9,279 nt of DNA from Acidobacteriota bacterium (lineage in GTDB: Bacteria > Acidobacteriota > Polarisedimenticolia > QHYA01): positions 1 to 9,279 of the forward strand of contig QHYA01000014.1 in the NCBI GenBank assembly GCA_003223995.1, read 5' to 3'. The notes beneath the pieces were generated by a model. That model worked only from the letters and a program-made list of their open reading frames with translations, was not told the origin of the DNA and did not search any database. Of the stretch, positions 1-5,976 are shown piece by piece. Within the stretch, counting starts at the first letter, position 1. Each line of letters opens with the position of its first letter. Made by a program: the position numbers and the translations under genes.

Positions 1-945
1 GGGCCTTCCGGACAAGCGCGCGGGGGAGAGTGTTATCCCGGCCTCGATCGTCGATCCTCCACCAAGAGAGCGCACCCGGCAGTCGAAAAAAGTCGATCGG
101 TTGGCGGCCTCCGTCTCGGCGATGAGGTCCATCACGCGCAGGAGGTCCTCGCTGGCGATGAGGTCCCGAAAGGGTCGGCCCCTGAGGGAGCCCTCGGCCC
201 CCACGAGCTGCTCCAGGGACCTGTTCGCGTAGACGATGAGTCCGTCCTGGATGACGAATGCCCCCTCGGTCAGCCCCTCGGCCAGCCGCCGGTACTTTTC
301 CTCCGACTCGCGCAGCTCGCGCTCGAGGTTCTCCGCATCGGTCGCGTCGCGGATGGTGTAGAAGAGAACCCGGTTTCCTTCCTCCAGTCCGACGGCGACC
401 GAGAGGTGCACCGCGATCTCACCCCCTCCCCTGCGGCGCACCCTCGCTTTCTCCTCGATCCCCCCACCTTCTCTGAGGGCCCGGCGGGAGAGCTTCGGCG
501 CGAGCTGCTCCCAGGACTCTTCCGTGAAGAGCCTGGAGACAGATCGAGCGCGGATCTCCTCCGGCGCGAAGCCGAGAAGCTCTCGCACCCCCTCGCTCGA
601 GAAAACGACGTTTCCCTCCTCGTCGGTCCCGATGAAAGCCACACCGCGCGCGCTGTCGAGGAGGCTGCGGAGCGAGACCGCCTGACGCTCCTGCTCGGCG
701 GCGCGGCGGCGGAGGGCTTCGGCGAGCGTCGAGAGAGCGGCGGCGACCGGCGCCATCGGCTCCCCCTCGTCGGCGGGCGGCAGGCGGTCCAGCCTTCCCT
801 CGCTCATGTCCTCCAGCGCCCTGATGATCTCGCGCATGCCGGCTCTGCCCTCTTCACGAGCAAGAAGCCTCGTGAGCAGCAGCACGATGAACCCTCCGCC
901 AAACGCGCCGCCAAGGAGGAGCCAGAGCGCCTGAGGAACCGTCAT
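1..945 (-). CDS. Membrane-anchored HAMP/PAS/PAS sensor protein, 3' end missing
   Basis: The frame is open from an ATG at 945 down to base 1 with no stop, giving 315 residues; the C-terminus lies outside the window. Residues 6-28 form one hydrophobic segment (LWLLLGGAFGGGFIVLLL), probably a membrane anchor. Residues 37-86 look like a HAMP or HAMP-like coiled linker (EDMSEGRLDRLPPADE, then a heptad-like helix). A first PAS domain spans about 92-205 (FIGTDEEGNVVFSSEG, then ELLGFAPEEI). It is followed by the usual PAS-to-PAS helix (ERELRESEEKYRRLAEG) and a second PAS from about 217, still running at the edge. The start overlaps the stop of the upstream EAL gene as ATGA, with GAGGAG ending 8 bases before it, so translation is probably coupled. 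PAS domains sense small ligands, redox state or partners. The output domain is unseen: histidine kinase and GGDEF are both common after this layout, and two receivers in the same operon make a kinase plausible. The domain calls are solid; the function is inferred. Confidence 0.85.
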   Translation of the reverse strand, partial: MTVPQALWLLLGGAFGGGFIVLLLTRLLAREEGRAGMREIIRALEDMSEGRLDRLPPADEGEPMAPVAAALSTLAEALRRRAAEQERQAVSLRSLLDSARGVAFIGTDEEGNVVFSSEGVRELLGFAPEEIRARSVSRLFTEESWEQLAPKLSRRALREGGGIEEKARVRRRGGGEIAVHLSVAVGLEEGNRVLFYTIRDATDAENLERELRESEEKYRRLAEGLTEGAFVIQDGLIVYANRSLEQLVGAEGSLRGRPFRDLIASEDLLRVMDLIAETEAANRSTFFDCRVRSLGGGSTIEAGITLSPARLSGRP

Positions 946-2255
946 CGGACGCGCTCCTCATCGACGGGACGTGCTGGAGCGATCACCGGCGATGGCCGGC
1001 CGAAGAGGTATCCCTGCCCGATCCGGACTCCGCCGCGCCTCAGCGCCTCGAGCTCCTCCCGCGTCTCGACCCCTTCGGCCACAACTTCCGCCCCGATGCG
1101 GCTGGCGATCTGGAGGATCGAAGAGACCACCTCCTGTTTCAGCAGGCTGCGGTCCAGCTCGTGGACCAGGGAGAGATCGACCTTCAGGAAGTCGGGGCGG
1201 GAAGCCTCGATGGCACGGAGGGAGGAGTATCCCGTTCCCACGTCGTCGAGAGCGATGGCGAACCCCCGCTGTTTCAGTCTCGCCGCCGGGACCCTCAGCA
1301 TCTCCGCGTCATGCATCGCGGGCTCGGCGACCTCGATGACTACATTCGCCGGGTCGCGGTCGATCCCTTCCCATTCCGAGTCCGAAAGGTTCTCCGGGCG
1401 CGTGTTGAGGAACAGCTTCGCGCCGTCCGGAAGCGGCAGGCTCAGCGCGGCGCGGCGGCAGGCCCGGTCGAGCTGGGTGGAGAGGCCGAGCCGCTCGGCC
1501 AGGGCGAACAGCAGACCCGGCGCATTCAGCGGACCCGTGGGGGGACCGCTCGAGAAGACCTCGTAGCCAACCGTCGCCAGGTCATCCAACCGGACGACAG
1601 GCTGGTAGAGGCTCACGATCTCGCCGTCGCGTAGAATCCTGCGCAGCTCGACCCCCCACTCCGTCCGGCGGCGCTGCTCGCGCCTCGCCCGTTGTGTGCG
1701 AGCCTGCTCGAGCGCCCTGTAGACGATCCTCTCGAAACGAAATTGGGCGTTGTCCTGGATCAGCGCATAGCCGACCCGGAAGGTCAGCCTCGGCGTCATG
1801 GAAGCGAACTCCTCCCCGCCGAATCCTTCTTCGAGCTTGCGCGCGACCGCCGCCGCCGTGCCGGCGGTTTCCTCGGCTCCGGTGCCGCGGCGATGAGAGG
1901 CCGCGGAGCCCGGCTCGAAGATCAGCACCTCCTCGCCCGCCACGGCGTTGAGTGCCAGGACCGCTTGGGTGGAGAGCACGCTGCCCCGAAGAGAATCGAT
2001 CAGTTCCGCCGCGCGCCGCATGATGCGATCCAGCACCTGCCAGCCATAGATCGACTCGACGAGGCCCAGTTCGCCGCAGGCCACGTGCAGCAAGGTGAGG
2101 CGGCGACGATCCTCCAGCAGGCTCCTCAGCTCGTCGAAGCACAGGTGGTAGGAAGGCAGGCCCGTTGTCCTGTCCCAGAGGGCCGACTTGAGTCGGAGGC
2201 GCTCCGCGCTTGCAGGAGACGGCGGATGGAACCGGCTCGGACCAGGGTCCTTCAG
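942..2255 (-). CDS. Degenerate GGDEF plus EAL-domain protein (probable c-di-GMP phosphodiesterase)
   Basis: This protein of about 437 residues has a degenerate GGDEF domain followed by an EAL domain. The N-terminal stretch LWDRTTGLPSYHLCFDEL matches the conserved DxLTGLPN opening of GGDEF domains and lies upstream of the first conventional start (TTG at 2093). The true start must therefore be upstream; the only candidate in frame is CTG at 2255. In place of GGDEF the protein has AGEEV (residues 106-110), so cyclase activity is unlikely. The EAL domain reads YEVF instead of YEAL but keeps the metal and catalytic residues: E232, N284, E308, D337-D338 (DDVGTGYSS), K358, E394 (AEGVET) and Q414 (QGYLFGRP). 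Their spacing matches characterised EAL enzymes, so hydrolysis of cyclic-di-GMP to pGpG is likely. There is no membrane segment, so it should be cytosolic. It lies between a receiver gene and the PAS sensor gene, overlapping each by 4 bases. A receiver-GGDEF-EAL fusion broken by a frameshift is the alternative reading. Confidence 0.85.
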   Translation of the reverse strand: MKDPGPSRFHPPSPASAERLRLKSALWDRTTGLPSYHLCFDELRSLLEDRRRLTLLHVACGELGLVESIYGWQVLDRIMRRAAELIDSLRGSVLSTQAVLALNAVAGEEVLIFEPGSAASHRRGTGAEETAGTAAAVARKLEEGFGGEEFASMTPRLTFRVGYALIQDNAQFRFERIVYRALEQARTQRARREQRRRTEWGVELRRILRDGEIVSLYQPVVRLDDLATVGYEVFSSGPPTGPLNAPGLLFALAERLGLSTQLDRACRRAALSLPLPDGAKLFLNTRPENLSDSEWEGIDRDPANVVIEVAEPAMHDAEMLRVPAARLKQRGFAIALDDVGTGYSSLRAIEASRPDFLKVDLSLVHELDRSLLKQEVVSSILQIASRIGAEVVAEGVETREELEALRRGGVRIGQGYLFGRPSPVIAPARPVDEERVR

Positions 2256-2635
2256 CGGCGTACCTCGAGGTCGGCGAAGATCCGCCTCACCCGTTCCAGC
2301 AGTTCGTTGTAGGAAAAGGGCTTGGTGATGTAATCGTAGGCCCCTTCCTGAAGGGCGTGGACCTTGTCGCGGACCTCCATCTTGATCGAGAACATCACCA
2401 CCGGAAGCTGTTTCGTTGCGTCCTCCACCTTGAGGAGTCGCAGCAGCTCCCAGCCGTCCATCTCCGGCATGTTCACGTCGAGCAGCAGCAGGTCGGGGAG
2501 TTCAGCGAGGATTACAGACAGGGCCTCGCCTGCTGACGAACTGCAGCGTACCCTGTAGCCCGCCCTCTCGAGGATCGTGCGGGTCAGCTCGGCGATCTCC
2601 TGGTCGTCGTCGGCGACCAGAATGCGTTCGTTCAC
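2252..2635 (-). CDS. Single-domain CheY-like response regulator receiver
   Basis: The 127-residue product is a complete receiver domain with no output domain. The acidic pocket is DDD at 9-11, the phosphoacceptor is D53 in LLLLDVNMPEMDG, the switch Ser is S83 (VVMFSIK), the aromatic switch is Y102, and the conserved Lys is K105 in ITKPFSYNELL. All residues needed for phosphorylation by a histidine kinase are present. The GTG start at 2635 overlaps the TGA of the receiver-PilZ gene (GTGA), and GAGG sits seven bases before it. The stop overlaps the predicted CTG start of the EAL gene (CTGA). It could work as a phosphate-relay shuttle or by docking onto the EAL protein encoded next to it. If the junction at 2252-2258 is an assembly or natural frameshift, this would be the N-terminal receiver of a receiver-GGDEF-EAL protein. 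Confidence 0.9.
   Translation of the reverse strand: MNERILVADDDQEIAELTRTILERAGYRVRCSSSAGEALSVILAELPDLLLLDVNMPEMDGWELLRLLKVEDATKQLPVVMFSIKMEVRDKVHALQEGAYDYITKPFSYNELLERVRRIFADLEVRR
2263..2266 (-). promoter_or_regulatory. Ribosome binding site supporting a CTG start
   Basis: On the minus strand GAGG is followed by seven bases (TACGCCG) and then CTG at 2255. The same GAGG-plus-seven spacing precedes the GTG start of the next gene upstream (GAGG at 2643-2646, GTG at 2635). The PAS gene start has GAGGAG at 954-959, ending eight bases before its ATG. This shared layout is the main reason for choosing the CTG at 2255 for the EAL gene. CTG starts are rare, so this remains an inference. Confidence 0.5.
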
Positions 2636-3321
2636 GCACTCGCCTCGCCGGCGCGGACGAAGCGCCCGATCTCGATCTTGATTTCCGCCGCCAGAGTGGT
2701 GAAACGCAATCCCGTGCCGGCTGTCAAGCGCATCGAAGGGTCAGGGAGCACGACGCGAATGACCTCCGCCTCCGTTTCGATGGGCACGGGCCGCTCTCCT
2801 GGCAGAACGAAGCTGAGCAGCATGAAGCTTCCCTTCGAGGGCGGGCGGGAGGACTTCAGGAACATTCCGGTCGAAGACAGGTCCCTGCTGAAGGCGACGA
2901 AACCCTCGTCCCCCGTTCGGCACGTCACCTTGAAGCCCACCGGAAGGCGGCTGTTGGCCCGCTCCGATGCGGTCACGAACCTTCTCACCTGGGACAGCAG
3001 AGAAGCCTGCGTCACCGGGCGAGGAACGAACCCTTCCGCACCCGCAAGCTTGGCGGCCTGCCGGTCGCGCAGCGATCCGACGATCACCAAGGGGATCCCC
3101 TGGAGCTGCGGGTCGGACTTGAAGCGGCTGCACGTCTCGAGACCTTCCGGTGAGGACTTCGCCGCATCGAGAACAATCAGGTCCGGTTTCTTCTCGCGGG
3201 CCAGCCTCAGAGATTCCTCGCCTCCGGCGACGGGCACCAGCAGGAAGCCGTTCCGATGCAAGAACGTCCGCTGGGTCTCCAGAAGAATCCCCGGATCATC
3301 AACGATGAGGATGATAGGCAT
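2632..3321 (-). CDS. Receiver-PilZ fusion protein (probable c-di-GMP effector)
   Basis: A 229-residue cytosolic protein in two parts. Residues 1-118 are a receiver domain with D8-D9, a phosphoacceptor-position D52 (LIVLDAAKS) and S83. The position of the invariant Lys is Arg (R101 in FVPRPVTQASLL), so phosphorylation or switching may be altered. Residues 119-225 are a PilZ domain: RANSR (121-125) supplies the RxxxR motif and DLSSTG (147-152) the D/NxSxxG motif that together bind cyclic-di-GMP. Both are intact. It is the first gene of the operon, starting at ATG 3321 with AAGGGA about ten bases upstream, and its stop overlaps the next start. Such proteins usually act as cyclic-di-GMP receptors that change motility, adhesion or polysaccharide output through protein partners. 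The domain calls are firm; the regulated process cannot be read from this window. Confidence 0.9.
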   Translation of the reverse strand: MPIILIVDDPGILLETQRTFLHRNGFLLVPVAGGEESLRLAREKKPDLIVLDAAKSSPEGLETCSRFKSDPQLQGIPLVIVGSLRDRQAAKLAGAEGFVPRPVTQASLLSQVRRFVTASERANSRLPVGFKVTCRTGDEGFVAFSRDLSSTGMFLKSSRPPSKGSFMLLSFVLPGERPVPIETEAEVIRVVLPDPSMRLTAGTGLRFTTLAAEIKIEIGRFVRAGEASA

Positions 3322-3378
3322 GAGAGACGGTTCCCTTGGAGTACCTTCTAACCTCGCCCGGGACAGAAGGATAGAGTG

Positions 3379-3407
3379 AATCTACCGGAGGACGATCCCC
3401 CCTGCAA
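3379..3407 (-). promoter_or_regulatory. Candidate promoter of the c-di-GMP signalling operon
   Basis: On the minus strand TTGCAG (3402-3407) and TAGATT (3379-3384) are separated by exactly 17 bases and resemble sigma-70 -35 and -10 hexamers (3/6 and 4/6 matches). Transcription would start near 3372, leaving a leader of about 50 bases before the ATG at 3321. No other start for this operon is apparent. The match is by eye and modest. Confidence 0.4.
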
Positions 3408-3412
3408 GGGGG
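3397..3412. repeat. Near-perfect GC-rich palindrome over the operon -35 region
   Basis: The 16 bases CCCCCCTGCAAGGGGG form a palindrome around a TGCA core with a single mismatched pair (C3402 against A3407). Five C:G pairs flank the core on each side. It covers the putative -35 hexamer of the minus-strand operon. It could be a binding site for a dimeric regulator, or chance in GC-rich DNA. Confidence 0.35.
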
Positions 3413-3465
3413 AATGGGCGATTCTTGGCCGGTTCCTGAAGCTCCCACGACGGCGGAGCGCGCGG

Positions 3466-3482
3466 CCCTCGAAAGACGAGGG
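3466..3482. repeat. Short perfect hairpin in the divergent intergenic region
   Basis: CCCTCG (3466-3471) and CGAGGG (3477-3482) are perfect inverted repeats around the 5-base loop AAAGA. The site lies between the operon promoter and the peptidase start, about 40 bases before a GATATAC stretch. A pyrimidine-rich run (about 3488-3511) follows. There is no upstream plus-strand gene in the window for it to terminate. Its role is unknown. Confidence 0.3.
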
Positions 3483-3519
3483 GCGATCCTTTCCTCTCGT
3501 TCTCTTTTTCCGCCCCTGT

Positions 3520-3527
3520 GATATACG
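3520..3527 (+). promoter_or_regulatory. Possible -10 element upstream of the M28 peptidase
   Basis: GATATACG, preceded by TGT as in an extended -10, is the only AT-rich island just upstream of the peptidase. No convincing -35 is seen 16-18 bases before it. Transcription from here would begin near 3533, leaving a leader of about 15 bases before ATG 3550, or almost none before GTG 3535. Similar TATAT islands lie upstream of the next two plus-strand genes. Confidence 0.22.
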
Positions 3528-3549
3528 GGGGCGCGTGCTCTGCTGGCAG

Positions 3550-5844
3550 ATGCTCCTGGACCTCTCGAAAACCCGAGCCTTCCGACCCCTCCATTGGAAG
3601 GCCGTCGCGTCCCGGCTGTGGAGCCCTACCAGGCCCGATCTGCTCTCTGTTCTGGCGACCGTCGCCGCCGCCCTTGCGCTGGGCGCCGCCTCCGACCGTC
3701 CCCCCGAGCCAGGCTGCCCGCTGGGGCCCGGTTTCCTTTCCTCGCGCGAGTCCGAAAGAAAGGCCGAGGCCCGGTTTCTGGCGGTGCCGAACCCCGAGAA
3801 GGTCCATGGGTATCTGCGAGCCTTGACCGAGGAGCCTCACATCGCTGGCACGCCGCAGGGACTGCGGGAGGCGGAATCGGTCCGGGACCGCCTCAAGCAG
3901 TTCGGCCTCGACTCCCAGCTCGTCAGTTTCGATGTGCTCCTGAACTATCCCAAGGCGGTGTCCCTGAAGCTCACCGTCCCTGAGCAGAGAGACCTCACGC
4001 TGCGCGAGACCGGCTACCTTCGAGACAAGGACTCCTACAGCCCGGACGTGTTCCCCGCTTTCCATGGCTACGGCGCTTCGGGTCGGGCTTCGGGGCAGGT
4101 CGTCTACGCCAACTATGGCCGCAAGGAGGACTTCGAGAAGCTCGAGGAGATGGGCGTGGCGGTCAGGGGGCGCATCGTCCTCGCCCGTTACGGCGAGAAC
4201 TTCAGGGGTCTGAAGGTCCGTGAGGCCCAGCAACGAGGCGCTGCGGGGGTGATCCTCTACAGCGACCCGGCTGATGACGGCTACGCCAAAGGAGACGTGT
4301 ACCCGGAGGGACCGTGGCGGCCGGAATCGGCCATCCAGCGAGGCTCAGTGCAGTTCCTCTCCATCGGTCCAGGTGATCCCCAAACCCCCGGAAGAGCGTC
4401 CACGAAAAGCGCCGTGAGAATCCCCATCGAAAAGCTCGAGACGATCCCGCGGATCCCCTCGCTGCCGATCTCGTATGGCGAAGCCGCGCCCGTCCTCAAG
4501 TCCCTCGCCGGGCAGAATGCTCCGAGCGGCTGGCAAGGCGGGCTTCCTTTCGCCTACCACATCGGTCCCGGTCCGGCCCAAATCGAGATGGCCGTGGAGA
4601 TGGACTACGCGGTCCGACCGATCTGGAACGTCATCACCACCATTCCCGGCGCCGAGGAGCCCGACCGCTGGGTCGTCTTCGGGAATCACCGTGATGCCTG
4701 GACCTACGGCGCGGTGGATCCGAACTCCGGCACTGCCGTCATGCTGGAAATGGCGAGGGGGCTGGGGGAGGCGTTGAAGGCGGGCTGGAAGCCCCGGCGA
4801 AAGCTGATCCTGGCCTCCTGGGACGGCGAGGAATACGGGCTCGTCGGCTCAACGGAGTGGGTCGAGAACCTTGCGGAGGAGCTCGGGGCGAAGGGGGTCG
4901 CGTATATCAATGTGGACTCAGCCGTCTCCGGGCCCGATTTCGGCGCCGCCGGCGTGCCCACGCTGCGCGACCTGATCGTCTCCGTCGCGAGCTGCCTGGA
5001 GGAGCCTCGCAAGGGAAGACCCCTGCTGGAGATCTGGAGGTCGAAGAGACAGGAGGAGTGGGCGGAGCAGGAGCCGCTCTGCACGGATGCCCAGGCGCCG
5101 GCCTTCTATCTCAATCTGGATCCCGTCGGTTCGGGCTCCGACTACACGGCGTTTCTCGACTTCGCCGGCATCCCGGTCGCGGACCTCCATTTCTCTGGCA
5201 GTTACGGTGTGTATCATTCCATGTTCGACGATCTCTACTGGATGGAAAAATTCGGAGACCCGGAGTTTCTCTATCACACTCTCGCCGCGAAGATCTGCGG
5301 CTTGATGGCAATGAGGCTTTCGGGGGCCGAGATCCTCCCGTTCCGTTTTTCCCCGTATGCCCGGGGCATGGAAACGTACCTTCGCGAGCTGCAGCGGCTG
5401 GTCCTCAAGAGGCTCCGTGCGGCGGAGGCCTCTCTGAACAAGCCCGAGAAGCCCCCGATCAATCCGGACTTCAAGCCCCTCGGTTCGGCCATTGCCGCCT
5501 TTCGCACCGCCGCCGAGGCCCTCGACGCCGCGCTCGACCGGCTCGAAGCGGAAGGCCGCCCGCTCGACGCGGCGCGCCGGGGCCGGATAAACGACTCGTT
5601 GGCAGGGGTGGAGCGGTCCTTCCTGGATCCCGCCGGCCTGCAGGGCCGAACCTGGTTCCGCCACCTGCTCTTTGCTCCCGGACTGAACACAGGCTACGCA
5701 CCCTGGCCCTTCCCGGGCATCCGCCAGGCGGTAGAGGAGAAGGACCCTGCCGCCTTCGAGCGGGAGCTGCCGCGGCTGGTGCACACTCTGGCTGAGGCGA
5801 CACGCAGGCTGCGGGCGGCCGAACAGGCGGTCTCGGGGACCTAG
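3550..5844 (+). CDS. M28B zinc carboxypeptidase, glutamate carboxypeptidase II/PSMA-like
   Basis: A 764-residue protein from ATG 3550, close to human GCPII (750) and alike from end to end. A hydrophobic stretch at about 31-47 (LLSVLATVAAALALGAA) is a signal peptide or type II anchor, so it should act outside the cytoplasm. A protease-associated domain follows (NYGRKEDF, then AQQRGAAGVILYSDPAD). The catalytic domain has all di-zinc ligands and the base: H380 (NHRDAW), D390 (VDPNSG), E427-E428 (DGEEYG), D456 (YINVDS), H556 (GVYHS); all sit three residues after GCPII numbering. A transferrin-receptor-type dimerisation domain ends it (FRHLLFAPGLNTGY, PFPGI). R191 aligns with the alpha-carboxylate-binding Arg210 of GCPII, but Arg534, Arg536 and Lys699 are D545, H547 and G715, so glutamate preference is unlikely. 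The frame is open back to GTG 3376, but that part overlaps the opposite promoter and lacks a ribosome site. GTG 3535 is another possible start. Confidence 0.93.
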   Translation: MLLDLSKTRAFRPLHWKAVASRLWSPTRPDLLSVLATVAAALALGAASDRPPEPGCPLGPGFLSSRESERKAEARFLAVPNPEKVHGYLRALTEEPHIAGTPQGLREAESVRDRLKQFGLDSQLVSFDVLLNYPKAVSLKLTVPEQRDLTLRETGYLRDKDSYSPDVFPAFHGYGASGRASGQVVYANYGRKEDFEKLEEMGVAVRGRIVLARYGENFRGLKVREAQQRGAAGVILYSDPADDGYAKGDVYPEGPWRPESAIQRGSVQFLSIGPGDPQTPGRASTKSAVRIPIEKLETIPRIPSLPISYGEAAPVLKSLAGQNAPSGWQGGLPFAYHIGPGPAQIEMAVEMDYAVRPIWNVITTIPGAEEPDRWVVFGNHRDAWTYGAVDPNSGTAVMLEMARGLGEALKAGWKPRRKLILASWDGEEYGLVGSTEWVENLAEELGAKGVAYINVDSAVSGPDFGAAGVPTLRDLIVSVASCLEEPRKGRPLLEIWRSKRQEEWAEQEPLCTDAQAPAFYLNLDPVGSGSDYTAFLDFAGIPVADLHFSGSYGVYHSMFDDLYWMEKFGDPEFLYHTLAAKICGLMAMRLSGAEILPFRFSPYARGMETYLRELQRLVLKRLRAAEASLNKPEKPPINPDFKPLGSAIAAFRTAAEALDAALDRLEAEGRPLDAARRGRINDSLAGVERSFLDPAGLQGRTWFRHLLFAPGLNTGYAPWPFPGIRQAVEEKDPAAFERELPRLVHTLAEATRRLRAAEQAVSGT

Positions 5845-5871
5845 TGCCGCTCTGCCTTTTCTCTTTCGCGC

Positions 5872-5900
5872 GGGACGATAGAGCCTGACCGGCGTATATT
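5872..5900 (+). promoter_or_regulatory. Candidate promoter of the Asp-box protein gene
   Basis: TATATT (5895-5900) matches the sigma-70 -10 consensus at 5 of 6 positions. GGGACG lies 17 bases upstream and matches the -35 at only 3 of 6. Initiation would fall near 5907, about 70 bases before the ATG at 5977 and inside the hairpin at 5902-5923. The -10 is attractive; the -35 is weak. Confidence 0.3.
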
Positions 5901-5901
5901 C

Positions 5902-5923
5902 CGCGGGCAATTTCATTGCCGCG
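5902..5923 (+). terminator. Hairpin between peptidase and Asp-box gene; weak terminator or leader structure
   Basis: GGCAAT (5906-5911) pairs perfectly with ATTGCC (5915-5920) across a TTC loop. CGC (5902-5904) and GCG (5921-5923) extend the stem past one bulged G. It begins 57 bases after the peptidase stop and is followed by TCTCGTTTCC, which is pyrimidine-rich but not a true T run. It may be a weak intrinsic terminator for the peptidase or a structure at the 5' end of the next transcript. It lies right next to the TATATT site. Confidence 0.35.
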
Positions 5924-5976
5924 TCTCGTTTCCTCTTCCGGAGAATGCTTCCGCTGGCTCTTCTCCTGGGGTGACA

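Noticed and set aside
406..1566. 386-codon plus-strand open frame
   Set aside because: It is antisense to the PAS and EAL genes, its Arg/Ser-rich composition is typical of GC-rich shadow frames, and it shows no family motif.
942..2093. EAL protein starting at TTG 2093
   Set aside because: This start would remove the conserved DRTTGLP opening of the GGDEF domain and leave a gap of about 160 bases in an operon whose other junctions overlap by four bases.
3376..3549. N-terminal extension of the peptidase from GTG 3376
   Set aside because: The extension is Arg/Pro/Lys-rich with no conserved feature, would bury the membrane segment, covers the divergent promoter and lacks a ribosome site. ATG 3550 fits the family better.
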